Source: a marine gamma proteobacterium HTCC2148
GTDB lineage: Bacteria > Pseudomonadota > Gammaproteobacteria > Pseudomonadales > Halieaceae
DNA length: 64,000 nt
NCBI GenBank assembly: GCA_000156295.1
Contig: DS999230.1
Location: 62,001 to 126,000 of the forward strand
Direction of reading: 5' to 3'
Positions 19,092 to 28,010 of this stretch are shown piece by piece. Made by a program: the position numbers and the translations under genes. Each line of letters begins with the position of its first letter. The stretch's first letter is position 1. The notes beneath the pieces are model-generated. The model did no database searches and was not told the origin of the DNA. It was given only the letters and a program-made list of their open reading frames with translations.

Positions 19092-19886
19092 ATGGATAAA
19101 TTAATTTTACGCTCGGACGATAACGGCGTTTGCATCTTAACGTTGAATTCACCCGGCACGATCAACGCGCTATCTGAAGGTATGCTAACGACGCTATCAA
19201 AAGTACTTGATGACATCGCTGGAGACCGTTCGGTCAAGGCGGTCATTCTTCGCAGCGCGGGCAATCACTTTTGCGCCGGCCATAACCTGAAAGAAATGAC
19301 CGAGCGACGCCAGGATGCCGATGGCGGTTTCCAGTACTTCCAGGACCTGTTTGCGACCTGCTCGGCCATGATGTTGCGGGTAGTGCGTTTGCCCCAACCG
19401 GTGATTGCAGAGGTTAAGGGCATTGCCACCGCTGCCGGGTGCCAGCTGGTCGCCTCTTGCGATCTGGCGATAGCCTCCAACGAGGCAAAGTTTGCCACCT
19501 CCGGCGTCAATATAGGCTTGTTTTGCTCTACTCCGATGGTCGCACTCAGCCGCAACATCAACCGAAAGCTCGCGATGGAGATGTTGTTACTGGGTGAGTT
19601 TCTGCCCGCTGCACGAGTGGCTGAAATGGGGCTAATCAATCGCACCGTAGCACAAGAGAGCCTGGAAGATGCTTCCATGGATATGGCGCGTATTATCGCC
19701 GACAAGTCCTCTGCGGCCATCAAGGTGGGCAAGCGTGCTTTCTATGAACAGCTTGAAATGCCCCTAGAAGATGCCTACACCTTTGCCGGTCGAGTCATGG
19801 CACAGAACATGATGGCGCGAGATGCAGCAGCTGGCATTGGTGCATTTACCCGCAAGGAATCGATGCCGGAGTGGACGGGAGAATGA
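19092..19886 (+). CDS. Enoyl-CoA hydratase/isomerase family protein
   Basis: This crotonase-fold enzyme of 264 residues hydrates or isomerizes an enoyl-CoA. It has the oxyanion segment HFCAGHNLKEM near residue 58 and the second oxyanion segment KGIATAAGCQLVASCDLAIA near 110. AGGAAAC lies before the ATG. It overlaps the next gene by four bases (ATGA), so the two are translationally coupled. Together with the ligase and the DmdA-like gene it could play the DmdD-like role in DMSP breakdown, or it may serve ordinary fatty acid oxidation. Confidence 0.85.
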   Translation: MDKLILRSDDNGVCILTLNSPGTINALSEGMLTTLSKVLDDIAGDRSVKAVILRSAGNHFCAGHNLKEMTERRQDADGGFQYFQDLFATCSAMMLRVVRLPQPVIAEVKGIATAAGCQLVASCDLAIASNEAKFATSGVNIGLFCSTPMVALSRNINRKLAMEMLLLGEFLPAARVAEMGLINRTVAQESLEDASMDMARIIADKSSAAIKVGKRAFYEQLEMPLEDAYTFAGRVMAQNMMARDAAAGIGAFTRKESMPEWTGE

Positions 19887-21505
19887 TTTACGCAGGCACA
19901 GAGTTGGAAAAATGCGCGGCCAATCACACCGCCTTGTCCCCGGTTTCAATTCTCAAGCGAGTAGAGCGGGTACACCCGGAATTGCCCGCCCAGGTGCATG
20001 GCTCAATAAGGCGGAACTGGGGAGAAGTCGCCCAACGATGCAAGCGCCTGGCGTCAGCCCTTGCCAACCACGGCGTGAGCAGCGGTGACACTGTCGCATT
20101 GATTGCGCCCAACATCCCCGAGGCACTGGAATGCGCTCTTGCGATTCCTATGCTGGGCGCCGTACTCAACGCAAACAATGTGCGCCTGGATGCCGCCACT
20201 ATTGCCTACATTCTGGAACACGGAGAAGCGAAGGCGCTGTTGGTGGACACCGAGTTTTCGAGTATGGCGAAAGAGGCCTTAAAACAATCTGGCCGGGACA
20301 TCCTAGTGATCGATATACAAGACACCCAAGGCCCGGGTGGTGAACGAATCGGCGCACTGACTTACGATGAACTGCTGGCTCAGGGAGATCCTGAATTTGC
20401 CTATACCCTGCCAAACGATGAGTGGGATGCTCTGGCGCTGAACTACACGTCTGGAACGACCGGGCGACCCAAAGGCGTGGTGTATTCCCATCGCGGTGCA
20501 TGGACTAATACGGTCAACAACGTCATCACCTGGGAGATGCCGCATCATCCGGTTTACCTGTGGACCTTGCCACTGTTCCATTGCAACGGCTGGTGCTTTC
20601 CCTGGACGATCACACTATTGGCCGGCACTCACGTTTTTCTCCGATCACCCAAGGCAGATGCTATATACAATGCGTTTGCAGGAGAGGGCGTCACCCATCT
20701 CTGTGGTGCTCCTATTATCATGTCGATGATTTCCGGGGCTGCTCCGCAGGACCAACGCGAGTTTACCCAGCACGTCAAAATGATGACCGCTGCTGCCCCG
20801 CCGCCTGCTTCCGTCATCGCCAGTATAGAGGCGATGGGAATTTCCATCACTCACGTTTACGGACTGACGGAAGTTTATGGCCCCGCTGTGGTCTGCGCAG
20901 AAAAACCGAGCTGGCGTGAGCTCTCAGTTGATGATCGAGCAAACCTGAAAGCCCGGCAAGGCGTGGCCTATGAACTAGAGGAGGACGTGCGGGTATTGAA
21001 TCCTGAGACAGGCCAACCGGTGCCCTGGGATGGGCAGACGCTGGGAGAGATCGTGTTTCGTGGCAACATCGTGATGAAGGGCTATCTCAAAGAACCGGAA
21101 GAGACTGCCAAGGCATTCAAAGACGGTTGGTTCTGGTCAGGCGACATCGCCGTACACCACAGCGACGGCTATATTGAAATCCGTGATAGAAGCAAGGATA
21201 TTATCATTTCCGGCGGCGAAAACATTTCGTCCATCGAAGTAGAGAAGGCGCTTTACTCGCATCCGGCAGTGAGCCTTGCTGCTGTCGTTGCTATGCCGAA
21301 CGAAAAATGGGGCGAAGTTCCCTGCGCCTTTGTTGAGTTGGCTGAGGGCGCTGAGGTCACAGAGCAAGCACTGCTGGATCATGCAAAGTCAAAATTAGCG
21401 AGCTTCCAGCGCCCCAAAAAAGTGATCTTCGGTGAGTTGCCAAAAACAACCACTGGCAAAATACGCAAGAACGAATTGCGGGATCGGATTAGAGATAGGT
21501 CTTAA
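19883..21505 (+). CDS. Acyl-CoA synthetase (AMP-binding; DmdB/AAE-like)
   Basis: This AMP-forming ligase of 540 residues has the P-loop YTSGTTGRPKG near residue 185, FHCNGWCFPW near 230, YGLTEVYGP near 325, the hinge region GWFWSGD near 415 and KTTTGKIRK at the C-terminus. The FHCNGWCFPW motif is typical of the plant AAE / bacterial DmdB-like branch that takes short or medium acids. The ATG at 19883 overlaps the stop of the hydratase gene, which decides the start over an in-frame GTG at 19871. A methylmercaptopropionate-CoA ligase is a context-based guess. Confidence 0.85.
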   Translation: MIYAGTELEKCAANHTALSPVSILKRVERVHPELPAQVHGSIRRNWGEVAQRCKRLASALANHGVSSGDTVALIAPNIPEALECALAIPMLGAVLNANNVRLDAATIAYILEHGEAKALLVDTEFSSMAKEALKQSGRDILVIDIQDTQGPGGERIGALTYDELLAQGDPEFAYTLPNDEWDALALNYTSGTTGRPKGVVYSHRGAWTNTVNNVITWEMPHHPVYLWTLPLFHCNGWCFPWTITLLAGTHVFLRSPKADAIYNAFAGEGVTHLCGAPIIMSMISGAAPQDQREFTQHVKMMTAAAPPPASVIASIEAMGISITHVYGLTEVYGPAVVCAEKPSWRELSVDDRANLKARQGVAYELEEDVRVLNPETGQPVPWDGQTLGEIVFRGNIVMKGYLKEPEETAKAFKDGWFWSGDIAVHHSDGYIEIRDRSKDIIISGGENISSIEVEKALYSHPAVSLAAVVAMPNEKWGEVPCAFVELAEGAEVTEQALLDHAKSKLASFQRPKKVIFGELPKTTTGKIRKNELRDRIRDRS

Positions 21506-21542
21506 TACGATCGATGTTTAGCCGACAACGAGAGTAGAAAAA

Positions 21543-22697
21543 ATGAAGGACCAGACCAATTTTACCCAGTTCAGCTTTGGCACCCAGGTGCGCAAGTCCC
21601 CATATTCTGATGCGGCTTTACGCTGGGGCGCTCAAGGATTTTCGGTCTACAACCACATGTACATTCCTCGTGATTTTGGCGACCCAGTGCAAAACTTCTG
21701 GAACCTGGTTAACGAAGCAATACTGTGTGATGTCTCCGTTGAACGGCAGGTTGAAATCACCGGCCCCGATGCCGCTAAGTTTACCCAGTTCCTGAGTTGC
21801 CGCGACCTTTCGAAAATGCAGGTAGGGCAATGTAAGTACGTGCTGATCACCGATCAGGACGGCGGAATTATTAACGATCCTATTATGCTCAAACTGGGCG
21901 AAAACCACTTCTGGCTGTCTATCGCTGACAGTGATGTTCTGCTGTGGGCAAAAGGTGTTGCAGTCAGTTCCGGCATGGATGTACGAATCACTGAGCCTGA
22001 TGTCTCTCCTCTGCAATTGCAGGGACCGAAGTCCCGCGACGTGCTGCGCGCCGCTTTCGGTGACACGCCAACAGACCTCAAGTACTACTGGTTCATGGAA
22101 TATGACTGGGAAGGCGTGCCTCTGATCATTTCTCGAACTGGATGGTCTAGTGAACTTGGCTATGAAATATTCTTGCGGGACGGATCTGCAGGCGACAAAT
22201 TGTGGGAACACTTGATGGCTGTAGGCACCCCCCTGGGTTTGAAGCCGGGGCACACCTCAAGCATTCGCCGCATCGAAGCGGGTATGCTGTCCTACCATGC
22301 GGACATGACACTCGCGAACAACCCCTACGAAATGGGTATGGACCGCCTGGTCGACCTTGAGATGGACGCAGATTTTGTGAGCAAAGCGGCGCTGACCAGC
22401 ATCCGCGAGCGGGGTGTCGATCAGTACTTTATAGGACTGGAAATTGAAGGTGCACCGTTGATTGGATCAAACGACGCACACCATCCTATTTTCAGCGCGG
22501 GCACAAAAGTCGGGCAGCTAAACTCTTCAATTTACTCACCTCGCCTGAAGAAAAACATCGCCCTGGCTATGGTGGCAACTGATGCTTCAAGCGAAGGCAG
22601 CGGTCTTCAGATTGATATTAACGGAGATCGGCGTAATTGCACCGTCGTTGCCATTCCGTTTCACGATCCAAAGAAGGCATTAGCAGCCAGGAGCTGA
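21543..22697 (+). CDS. DmdA-like aminomethyltransferase (GcvT family)
   Basis: This tetrahydrofolate-dependent GcvT-fold protein of 384 residues is similar to the DMSP demethylase DmdA. DmdA moves a methyl group from DMSP to tetrahydrofolate, giving methylmercaptopropionate. Features I associate with DmdA are VYNHMYIPRDFGDP near residue 35, SCRDLSKMQVGQCKYVLIT near 85, ISRTGWSSELGYEI near 195 and RRIEAGMLSYHADMT near 240. It follows the ligase gene by 37 bases on the same strand. Other GcvT paralogues share parts of these motifs, so substrate specificity needs a tree. No dmdC-like dehydrogenase gene is present in the window. Confidence 0.72.
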   Translation: MKDQTNFTQFSFGTQVRKSPYSDAALRWGAQGFSVYNHMYIPRDFGDPVQNFWNLVNEAILCDVSVERQVEITGPDAAKFTQFLSCRDLSKMQVGQCKYVLITDQDGGIINDPIMLKLGENHFWLSIADSDVLLWAKGVAVSSGMDVRITEPDVSPLQLQGPKSRDVLRAAFGDTPTDLKYYWFMEYDWEGVPLIISRTGWSSELGYEIFLRDGSAGDKLWEHLMAVGTPLGLKPGHTSSIRRIEAGMLSYHADMTLANNPYEMGMDRLVDLEMDADFVSKAALTSIRERGVDQYFIGLEIEGAPLIGSNDAHHPIFSAGTKVGQLNSSIYSPRLKKNIALAMVATDASSEGSGLQIDINGDRRNCTVVAIPFHDPKKALAARS

Positions 22698-22704
22698 GTG
22701 ATCT

Positions 22705-22726
22705 GCGGCCCTCCAACCGCTTTTTT
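22705..22726 (+). terminator. Weak intrinsic terminator after the DmdA-like gene
   Basis: A short GCGG/CCGC stem with an eight-base loop is followed by six Ts, directly after the stop at 22697. The stem is only four base pairs, so strength is doubtful. Confidence 0.4.
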
Positions 22727-22855
22727 AAAGCATATTGTTTAAATCCGGATCATCCATCGAGGCGTCGAAAAGCTCTCGCGCAAAGCTCCCGCAGCATTTT
22801 GGTCACAGCCAGCCACAACATAGGCCGCCGCAACCTTGGACAAGTGCCGCGTCGT

Positions 22856-24721
22856 TCACACCACCTCTACAGGCTTACTGACAAACCAATAGGTCGTGAC
22901 CAGCAATGCACCCCCTGCTCCCAGCATCAGCCACCAGGGCATACCGTAGCCCACCGGAAGAGTGCACACTACTAGCGCGATGACACCAGACAGTGAAGCA
23001 TAAGGAAGCTGGGTGGTAACGTGATCCATATGGTTGCAACCGGTTGCCAATGACGACAAGACGGTGGTGTCGGAAATAGGTGAGCAATGGTCAGACCAAA
23101 CCGCACCGGTAAGCACGCAAGCCAGGCAGGAATAGAGAATGTGCATGTGATCTGCATCGGCAATTCCATTGGCCTGCATCACGGCCCAGCACAGAGGGAT
23201 AACCAAAGGCATCAGAATTCCCATGACGGCCCAACTGGAGCCAGTGGCAAAGCCAGTGACCGCGGCGAGCAAAAATACAGCCGTAGGCAGGAAGTATGGC
23301 GACAGACCATCACCCAGTATGGAGATCAAGAAATTCGCGGTTTGCAGGTTATTGCTCACATCGGCAATCGCCCAGGCCATTAACAAAACGATGAGGCCGG
23401 TGATCATAAACTTGGCTCCCACCACCCACGCGTCGACGGTTTCCTCCAGACTGAGTAAACCCTGAGATAAGGTAAGAATCACAGCCACCAGCGACGATAG
23501 GAATGAAGCCCAGATCAACACCCGATAGGAATCGGCGCTACCGACAATGTCCTGCAAGGAGTCGCCTTCGCCATCAATGTAAAGACCGACAATCACCGTG
23601 ACAACCAGGGTGACAATGGGCACGACACCATTGATTGCTCGGCAGGTAACGCCTTCCTTCTCGCTCATCTCATCAATTTCGCGACTGGCTGTGCTTTTAC
23701 CGTGGGGACGAGATACCTGGCCTGTTTCGCGAGCACGGCGCTCAGCTTTGAGCATGGCCCCAAAGTCACGCTTACTCGCTACCACAGTGAACACCAGCAG
23801 CAAGGCGAGGAACGGATAGAAGCTGTAGGGAATGGAATGCAGAAACAAGGTGTAAGCCGGCTGGGTAATGCCCTCAATACCAGCGATGGATTCGTTAATT
23901 AGTCCTACCTGAAAGCCTACCCAGGTAGTGATGATGGCAATAGACGCCACCGGCGCTGCGGTGGAGTCCACCAGATAGGCCAGCTTTTCGCGAGATATTT
24001 TCAGATGATCACTCATGGGGCGAGTGGCATTACCAACAATGAGGGTGTTGGAATAGTCGTCAAAGAATATAGTCAGTCCGAGAAAAGCGATGACTGCCTG
24101 ACCTTTACGCGGCGTCTTGGCGATGGTCAGTGCACGGTTAACAATACCCAGCATGCCGCCATTGCGCGACACCACCCCCACCATACCGCCAATCGTCATG
24201 GTGAAAATAATAATGGCCGCATGACCCGGGTCTGACAGCGCATCCAGCATGTATACCGCCATGGAGTCGAACAGTGCTTTGACTCCACCTTGCAGAGTCA
24301 AGCCGTTTACCGCCCAGGCACCGGCGATAATGCCTGCAAACAATGCCGGAATAACCGCACGCAGCAAAAAAGCGAGCGTAATGGCAATGACAGGCGGCAA
24401 CAGGGAAGCCCAGGCGGGTATCACGGGAACTTCAACCTGTTGCAGCACGGCTGTGCTATCGCGCAGTTCAATGGTCGAGCTACCGTATTTTTGTTGCTCT
24501 ATCTCAACCAATGTTTGCCCGTCACTGGGAAAACCTTCAAACACCAGCTCTCCATCAATAAACAGACTCAGCTGCTGTGAGCCAGGCTCGCTGATGGTGA
24601 TCGGCACTGCGAGGTCAGTGAGTAATACCGGGGGAACTTCCAGTTGAGGAGTATTTGCCTGCACAGCGTTGGTAGCAATACAGGCGAAAGTAAGAAAAAC
24701 GCCTAGCAACATCTTTTTCAT
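22856..24721 (-). CDS. NhaC-family antiporter with an exported N-terminal domain
   Basis: This membrane protein of 621 residues belongs to the NhaC Na+/H+ antiporter family, with about twelve helices from residue 125 on and the segment FFDDYSNTLIVGNATRP near 225. Unusually, it begins with a cleavable-looking signal peptide (about 22 residues) and a domain of about 100 residues before the first helix, predicted to lie in the periplasm. That domain is rich in beta-type sequence. NhaC-like proteins may carry Na+/H+ or exchange small organic solutes. It converges on the DmdA-like gene. Confidence 0.82.
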   Translation of the reverse strand: MKKMLLGVFLTFACIATNAVQANTPQLEVPPVLLTDLAVPITISEPGSQQLSLFIDGELVFEGFPSDGQTLVEIEQQKYGSSTIELRDSTAVLQQVEVPVIPAWASLLPPVIAITLAFLLRAVIPALFAGIIAGAWAVNGLTLQGGVKALFDSMAVYMLDALSDPGHAAIIIFTMTIGGMVGVVSRNGGMLGIVNRALTIAKTPRKGQAVIAFLGLTIFFDDYSNTLIVGNATRPMSDHLKISREKLAYLVDSTAAPVASIAIITTWVGFQVGLINESIAGIEGITQPAYTLFLHSIPYSFYPFLALLLVFTVVASKRDFGAMLKAERRARETGQVSRPHGKSTASREIDEMSEKEGVTCRAINGVVPIVTLVVTVIVGLYIDGEGDSLQDIVGSADSYRVLIWASFLSSLVAVILTLSQGLLSLEETVDAWVVGAKFMITGLIVLLMAWAIADVSNNLQTANFLISILGDGLSPYFLPTAVFLLAAVTGFATGSSWAVMGILMPLVIPLCWAVMQANGIADADHMHILYSCLACVLTGAVWSDHCSPISDTTVLSSLATGCNHMDHVTTQLPYASLSGVIALVVCTLPVGYGMPWWLMLGAGGALLVTTYWFVSKPVEVV

Positions 24722-24928
24722 GGAGGGATCATTCCAATCTTTTTTATTATCCTTATCTTACTCCACGGTCTCCTTCGCGGGTATGGGCAATTGACAGATT
24801 CTATGCCTGTTGAGTGAGAAGCCTGCGATTCCAAATCCACACTGGCTTCAAACCAGTCCGGTTTATCGATTGCATCTTGTCTTTAAATCGGCAAAGGCTA
24901 AGCTTGCAGAAACACCGATGGTGGCTGA

Positions 24929-25786
24929 ATGATCGCAAACGCTTACATACTTCTCGCGGCAGCACTGCTCTATTGCCCAGCACAGGCCGATTCCGACCCC
25001 AACCCGATCGCAACCCCTTCGGAATCACCGCAGTGGAGGGTCGACTTTTTCGATGATTTTGACGACTTTAACCCGCAGAATTGGCAGGACCAGCTCCTGT
25101 GGGTTAATGGTGAAGACCAGTGCTACCTGCCTGGTGGTCTGCATAATACTCGCGAGGTCAGCAATGGCGCCTTAAAGCTGCGTGTGGTCGACCTTGGCTC
25201 ACTACAGGCCTGCGACAACCTATCAAAAACAGGAGAACAACACCCCAACACTCGCTACGTTGCCGGGCGACTTACCTCTAAAAATCGCCAGGAGTTCAGT
25301 AAGGGCAAATGGACAGCACGGCTCAAGGTGGAAAACAGTGGCCAGCCTGGCATGTTCCCTGCCTGGTGGTTACTGGGTGCTCGAAATAACGAACCCCCGG
25401 TGCAGGAGCAAGACGAAGACGTCTGCTGGCCCATGGCCGGTTCTGGCGAGATTGATATTTTTGAGCACCACAGCGATGGCGGACCCGACCACTATGCCGC
25501 GAGAGTAATCAAGAGCCTTGGCCACTGCGGAGGCGGTGACTGGCAAGGGCATATGCTGGTGCAGCAGGCCACGTTGGCAGAATTTCACGAATATTCCGTG
25601 GAATGGGTAGGCCAAGATATTGTATTTCGCCTCGATGGCACCGAGGTTTATCGACTGCTTGAGTGGGGGGATAAAATCGCCGAGCCCATGTTCGCTGTTC
25701 TCAATTTCGCCAAAATCAACAACTCTCCAATGCGCGAAAGCTGGACCATGGAGGTCGATTGGGTCAGGCATGAGTCTCTTGATTGA
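24929..25786 (+). CDS. GH16 family endo-beta-glucanase, secreted
   Basis: This secreted GH16 enzyme of 285 residues has a signal peptide ending near AQA (residue 20). The catalytic motif GEIDIFEH gives the nucleophile Glu174, the helper Asp176 and the acid/base Glu179. GH16 enzymes of this kind cleave beta-1,3- or mixed beta-1,3/1,4-glucans. It carries only the catalytic domain and has several cysteines around the active site. It ends 42 bases before the stop of a second, convergent GH16 gene. The ribosome binding site is weak. Confidence 0.87.
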   Translation: MIANAYILLAAALLYCPAQADSDPNPIATPSESPQWRVDFFDDFDDFNPQNWQDQLLWVNGEDQCYLPGGLHNTREVSNGALKLRVVDLGSLQACDNLSKTGEQHPNTRYVAGRLTSKNRQEFSKGKWTARLKVENSGQPGMFPAWWLLGARNNEPPVQEQDEDVCWPMAGSGEIDIFEHHSDGGPDHYAARVIKSLGHCGGGDWQGHMLVQQATLAEFHEYSVEWVGQDIVFRLDGTEVYRLLEWGDKIAEPMFAVLNFAKINNSPMRESWTMEVDWVRHESLD

Positions 25787-25828
25787 CCCTGGATTATCTC
25801 CATCGCACGTTTACAACCTGACGTTCAA

Positions 25829-27187
25829 TTAATTGCTCGCGACCGGCTCAAATACCCTGACGTAGTCAATTTCCATGGTTGCAGGGAAGACCGTCTCATC
25901 GATCTCTCCGCCTGCTCGACCCCAATGGCCGCCCACCGCCAGGTTCATAATCAAATGGAAGGGCTGGTCAAACGGCCAGTCTCGCCAGTCATCTCCTTGT
26001 CTGGAATAGCGATAGAACTCTACACCGTCAACAAACACCCGAATATGGTTCGGTGCCCATTCCAGTGAATAAAGATGAAAACGACCGGCAACATCGTCAA
26101 CTTCAATACTGGCATTGCGCAGTTCAGGACCACTGCTGAAAAAACGCCTGTTATGCACGGTGCTGTGCACTCGTTTCATGTCGTAGCCCACATGCTCCAT
26201 GATGTCGATCTCACCGGAATTAGGCCAGGCATCACAATCGGGATTGCCCTGCCATTCAGCGCCGTTATCGCAAGTAGTAGCATAACGGTAGGGGTCGCTG
26301 GGTAACATCCAAAGCGCCGACCAGAGCCCCTGTCCGGCAGGTAACTTGGCGTTGACGTCAATACGGCCATACAGAAAGTCACCTCGCCCCATGCTATGCA
26401 ATCGACCGGAGGTATAAGCCGCGCCCTGGTAATCCTCCCGATGTGCCTCGAGCACCAACTTACCGTCTGCAACGCGGATATTTTTTGACCTGTCCGTGTA
26501 GGCCTGATCCTCGTCGTTCACCTTGCGCGCTGGCCACTGATCCACACCCCATTTGCGGGCATCAGGTTGGCCCTCATAATCGAATTCATCAGACCAGACC
26601 ACGCGCCAGCTTCTACCGTCGGTCTTGCGCGCGCGCACTGAAAAAGCGCTGAGAAAAGGTTCTGATCGTATCGCGCGAAGTTGCACGCGCAGCGTGCCGT
26701 CATCTACCACCACGCCGGTTACCACTCGCTTTAAGGCGGAAGGCGCAGAGCTCGAACGCGACTGACTCACGTCCAGCTGGTTTATCACAGTTCGACCCTG
26801 CGCCAGTACATCAAATACACGCTCACTCGGCTCGGCCCCGTGAGGTTCAGCGAAATAGAGAGTGAGGTCATAGGTGCCGTTGGGCAGCGACCTGGACAGT
26901 GAGATCTCGCCGGCTCGGTAGGTCTGATAGATTGTGCTGTCCTGCGCACCCAGAACCTCAGCCAGCTGAGAACCTGTTGCGCTGGCATGGTCGTCGGCCT
27001 TAAAAGCAACGCCATCCGCAGACTGATGCGTCGCGCCGCCCAAATTGACGGCCCAAACCACCGCACTGGCATCGTGTAAATTCATAGCCTGCCCAGCCTG
27101 TGGGTAGTAACCCATACCAAACCCCACCAGTACAAACAGGGCGAACCAGCACTCGGAAATTAAAAAAGTCACACTACGCTGAAACAT
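25829..27187 (-). CDS. Malectin-like domain + GH16 laminarinase
   Basis: This protein of 452 residues has a membrane-like or signal N-terminus (residues 5-35), then a malectin-like carbohydrate-binding domain (about 42-187, with VVWAVNLGG and GTYDLTLYFAEPH). A GH16 catalytic domain follows (about 190-450) with GEIDIMEH giving Glu326 and Glu331 as nucleophile and acid/base. GQGLWSALWMLP and FHLIMNLAVGGHWG are typical of bacterial laminarinases. It lies five bases downstream of the LytTR regulator gene on the same strand, so the enzyme may be cotranscribed with its own regulators. Confidence 0.88.
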   Translation of the reverse strand: MFQRSVTFLISECWFALFVLVGFGMGYYPQAGQAMNLHDASAVVWAVNLGGATHQSADGVAFKADDHASATGSQLAEVLGAQDSTIYQTYRAGEISLSRSLPNGTYDLTLYFAEPHGAEPSERVFDVLAQGRTVINQLDVSQSRSSSAPSALKRVVTGVVVDDGTLRVQLRAIRSEPFLSAFSVRARKTDGRSWRVVWSDEFDYEGQPDARKWGVDQWPARKVNDEDQAYTDRSKNIRVADGKLVLEAHREDYQGAAYTSGRLHSMGRGDFLYGRIDVNAKLPAGQGLWSALWMLPSDPYRYATTCDNGAEWQGNPDCDAWPNSGEIDIMEHVGYDMKRVHSTVHNRRFFSSGPELRNASIEVDDVAGRFHLYSLEWAPNHIRVFVDGVEFYRYSRQGDDWRDWPFDQPFHLIMNLAVGGHWGRAGGEIDETVFPATMEIDYVRVFEPVASN

Positions 27188-27191
27188 CTAA

Positions 27192-28010
27192 TCAATTAGC
27201 ATCCAAAAAAAGTTTAACTTCCTGGCGGTAATTGCGACTGACTTTAAGCTTCTCACCACAGTCCAGATCAAGCATGTACTCGCCCTTTTGCAAAGGCGTT
27301 GCTTTGACGATCCGGTCCAGGTTAACAATAGTGGAACGATGAATACGCTTGAACTTCTCCGGGTCAAATCGCGACATCAGGCTTTTAAGGGTACTGCGCA
27401 TGATATGAGTTTCACTACCGACATGAATGCACATGTAGTCACCGGCAGCATCGATCCATTCAATATCATCAATACCCACCAGGATGGTGCCGTCGTGATC
27501 CTTGATCGCCAATTTACCGCCATCATTGATGCTTTCGTGGGGCACCTGGGGAATACGATTGCTTGCACCACGGCTGGCGACTTTATGCGCTATCTCGTCA
27601 ATGGCCCCTATCAGCGGTGACTTATTCTGAGTCTCTTCATCCGGCTCTGCTCGCTGCCAGGCACGAGCCACCGCTCGCTCTAAGCGAACTTCATCAACCG
27701 GCTTGAGCAGATAATCCACCGCGTGCAGGTCGAAGGCATCCAGGGCATAGCGCTGGTAGGCTGTACAGAAGATCACCATTGGCATAATGTCTGCCTGCAA
27801 TTCCCTGACCACATCGAAACCCGTCATTCCGGGCATTTTTATATCAAGCAAGAGCAGATCAGGCGCCAGACCCTGAACGGCGGCAATCGCCTCTCTTCCG
27901 TTGCGACATTCCGCCACCAGTTCAACGTTATCAAGCTCGCTCAACATAGAGCGCATCAAGCGCCTCGCTAATGGCTCATCGTCAACCACAACGGTTCTAA
28001 GCTTGCGCAA
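27192..28010 (-). CDS. LytTR-family response regulator
   Basis: This regulator of 272 residues has a receiver domain (acidic pocket VVVDDEP, phospho-acceptor Asp in LLLLDIKMPG, Lys in LLKPVDE) and a C-terminal LytTR DNA-binding domain (about residues 165-270, with DAAGDYMCIHV and FKRIHRSTIVN). I chose a TTG start at 28010 because a perfect AGGAGG lies six bases upstream and translation then begins right at the receiver domain. The gene overlaps the end of the upstream kinase gene by 14 bases, so the two are coupled. It is the best candidate for local control of the glucan genes. Confidence 0.88.
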   Translation of the reverse strand: MRKLRTVVVDDEPLARRLMRSMLSELDNVELVAECRNGREAIAAVQGLAPDLLLLDIKMPGMTGFDVVRELQADIMPMVIFCTAYQRYALDAFDLHAVDYLLKPVDEVRLERAVARAWQRAEPDEETQNKSPLIGAIDEIAHKVASRGASNRIPQVPHESINDGGKLAIKDHDGTILVGIDDIEWIDAAGDYMCIHVGSETHIMRSTLKSLMSRFDPEKFKRIHRSTIVNLDRIVKATPLQKGEYMLDLDCGEKLKVSRNYRQEVKLFLDAN

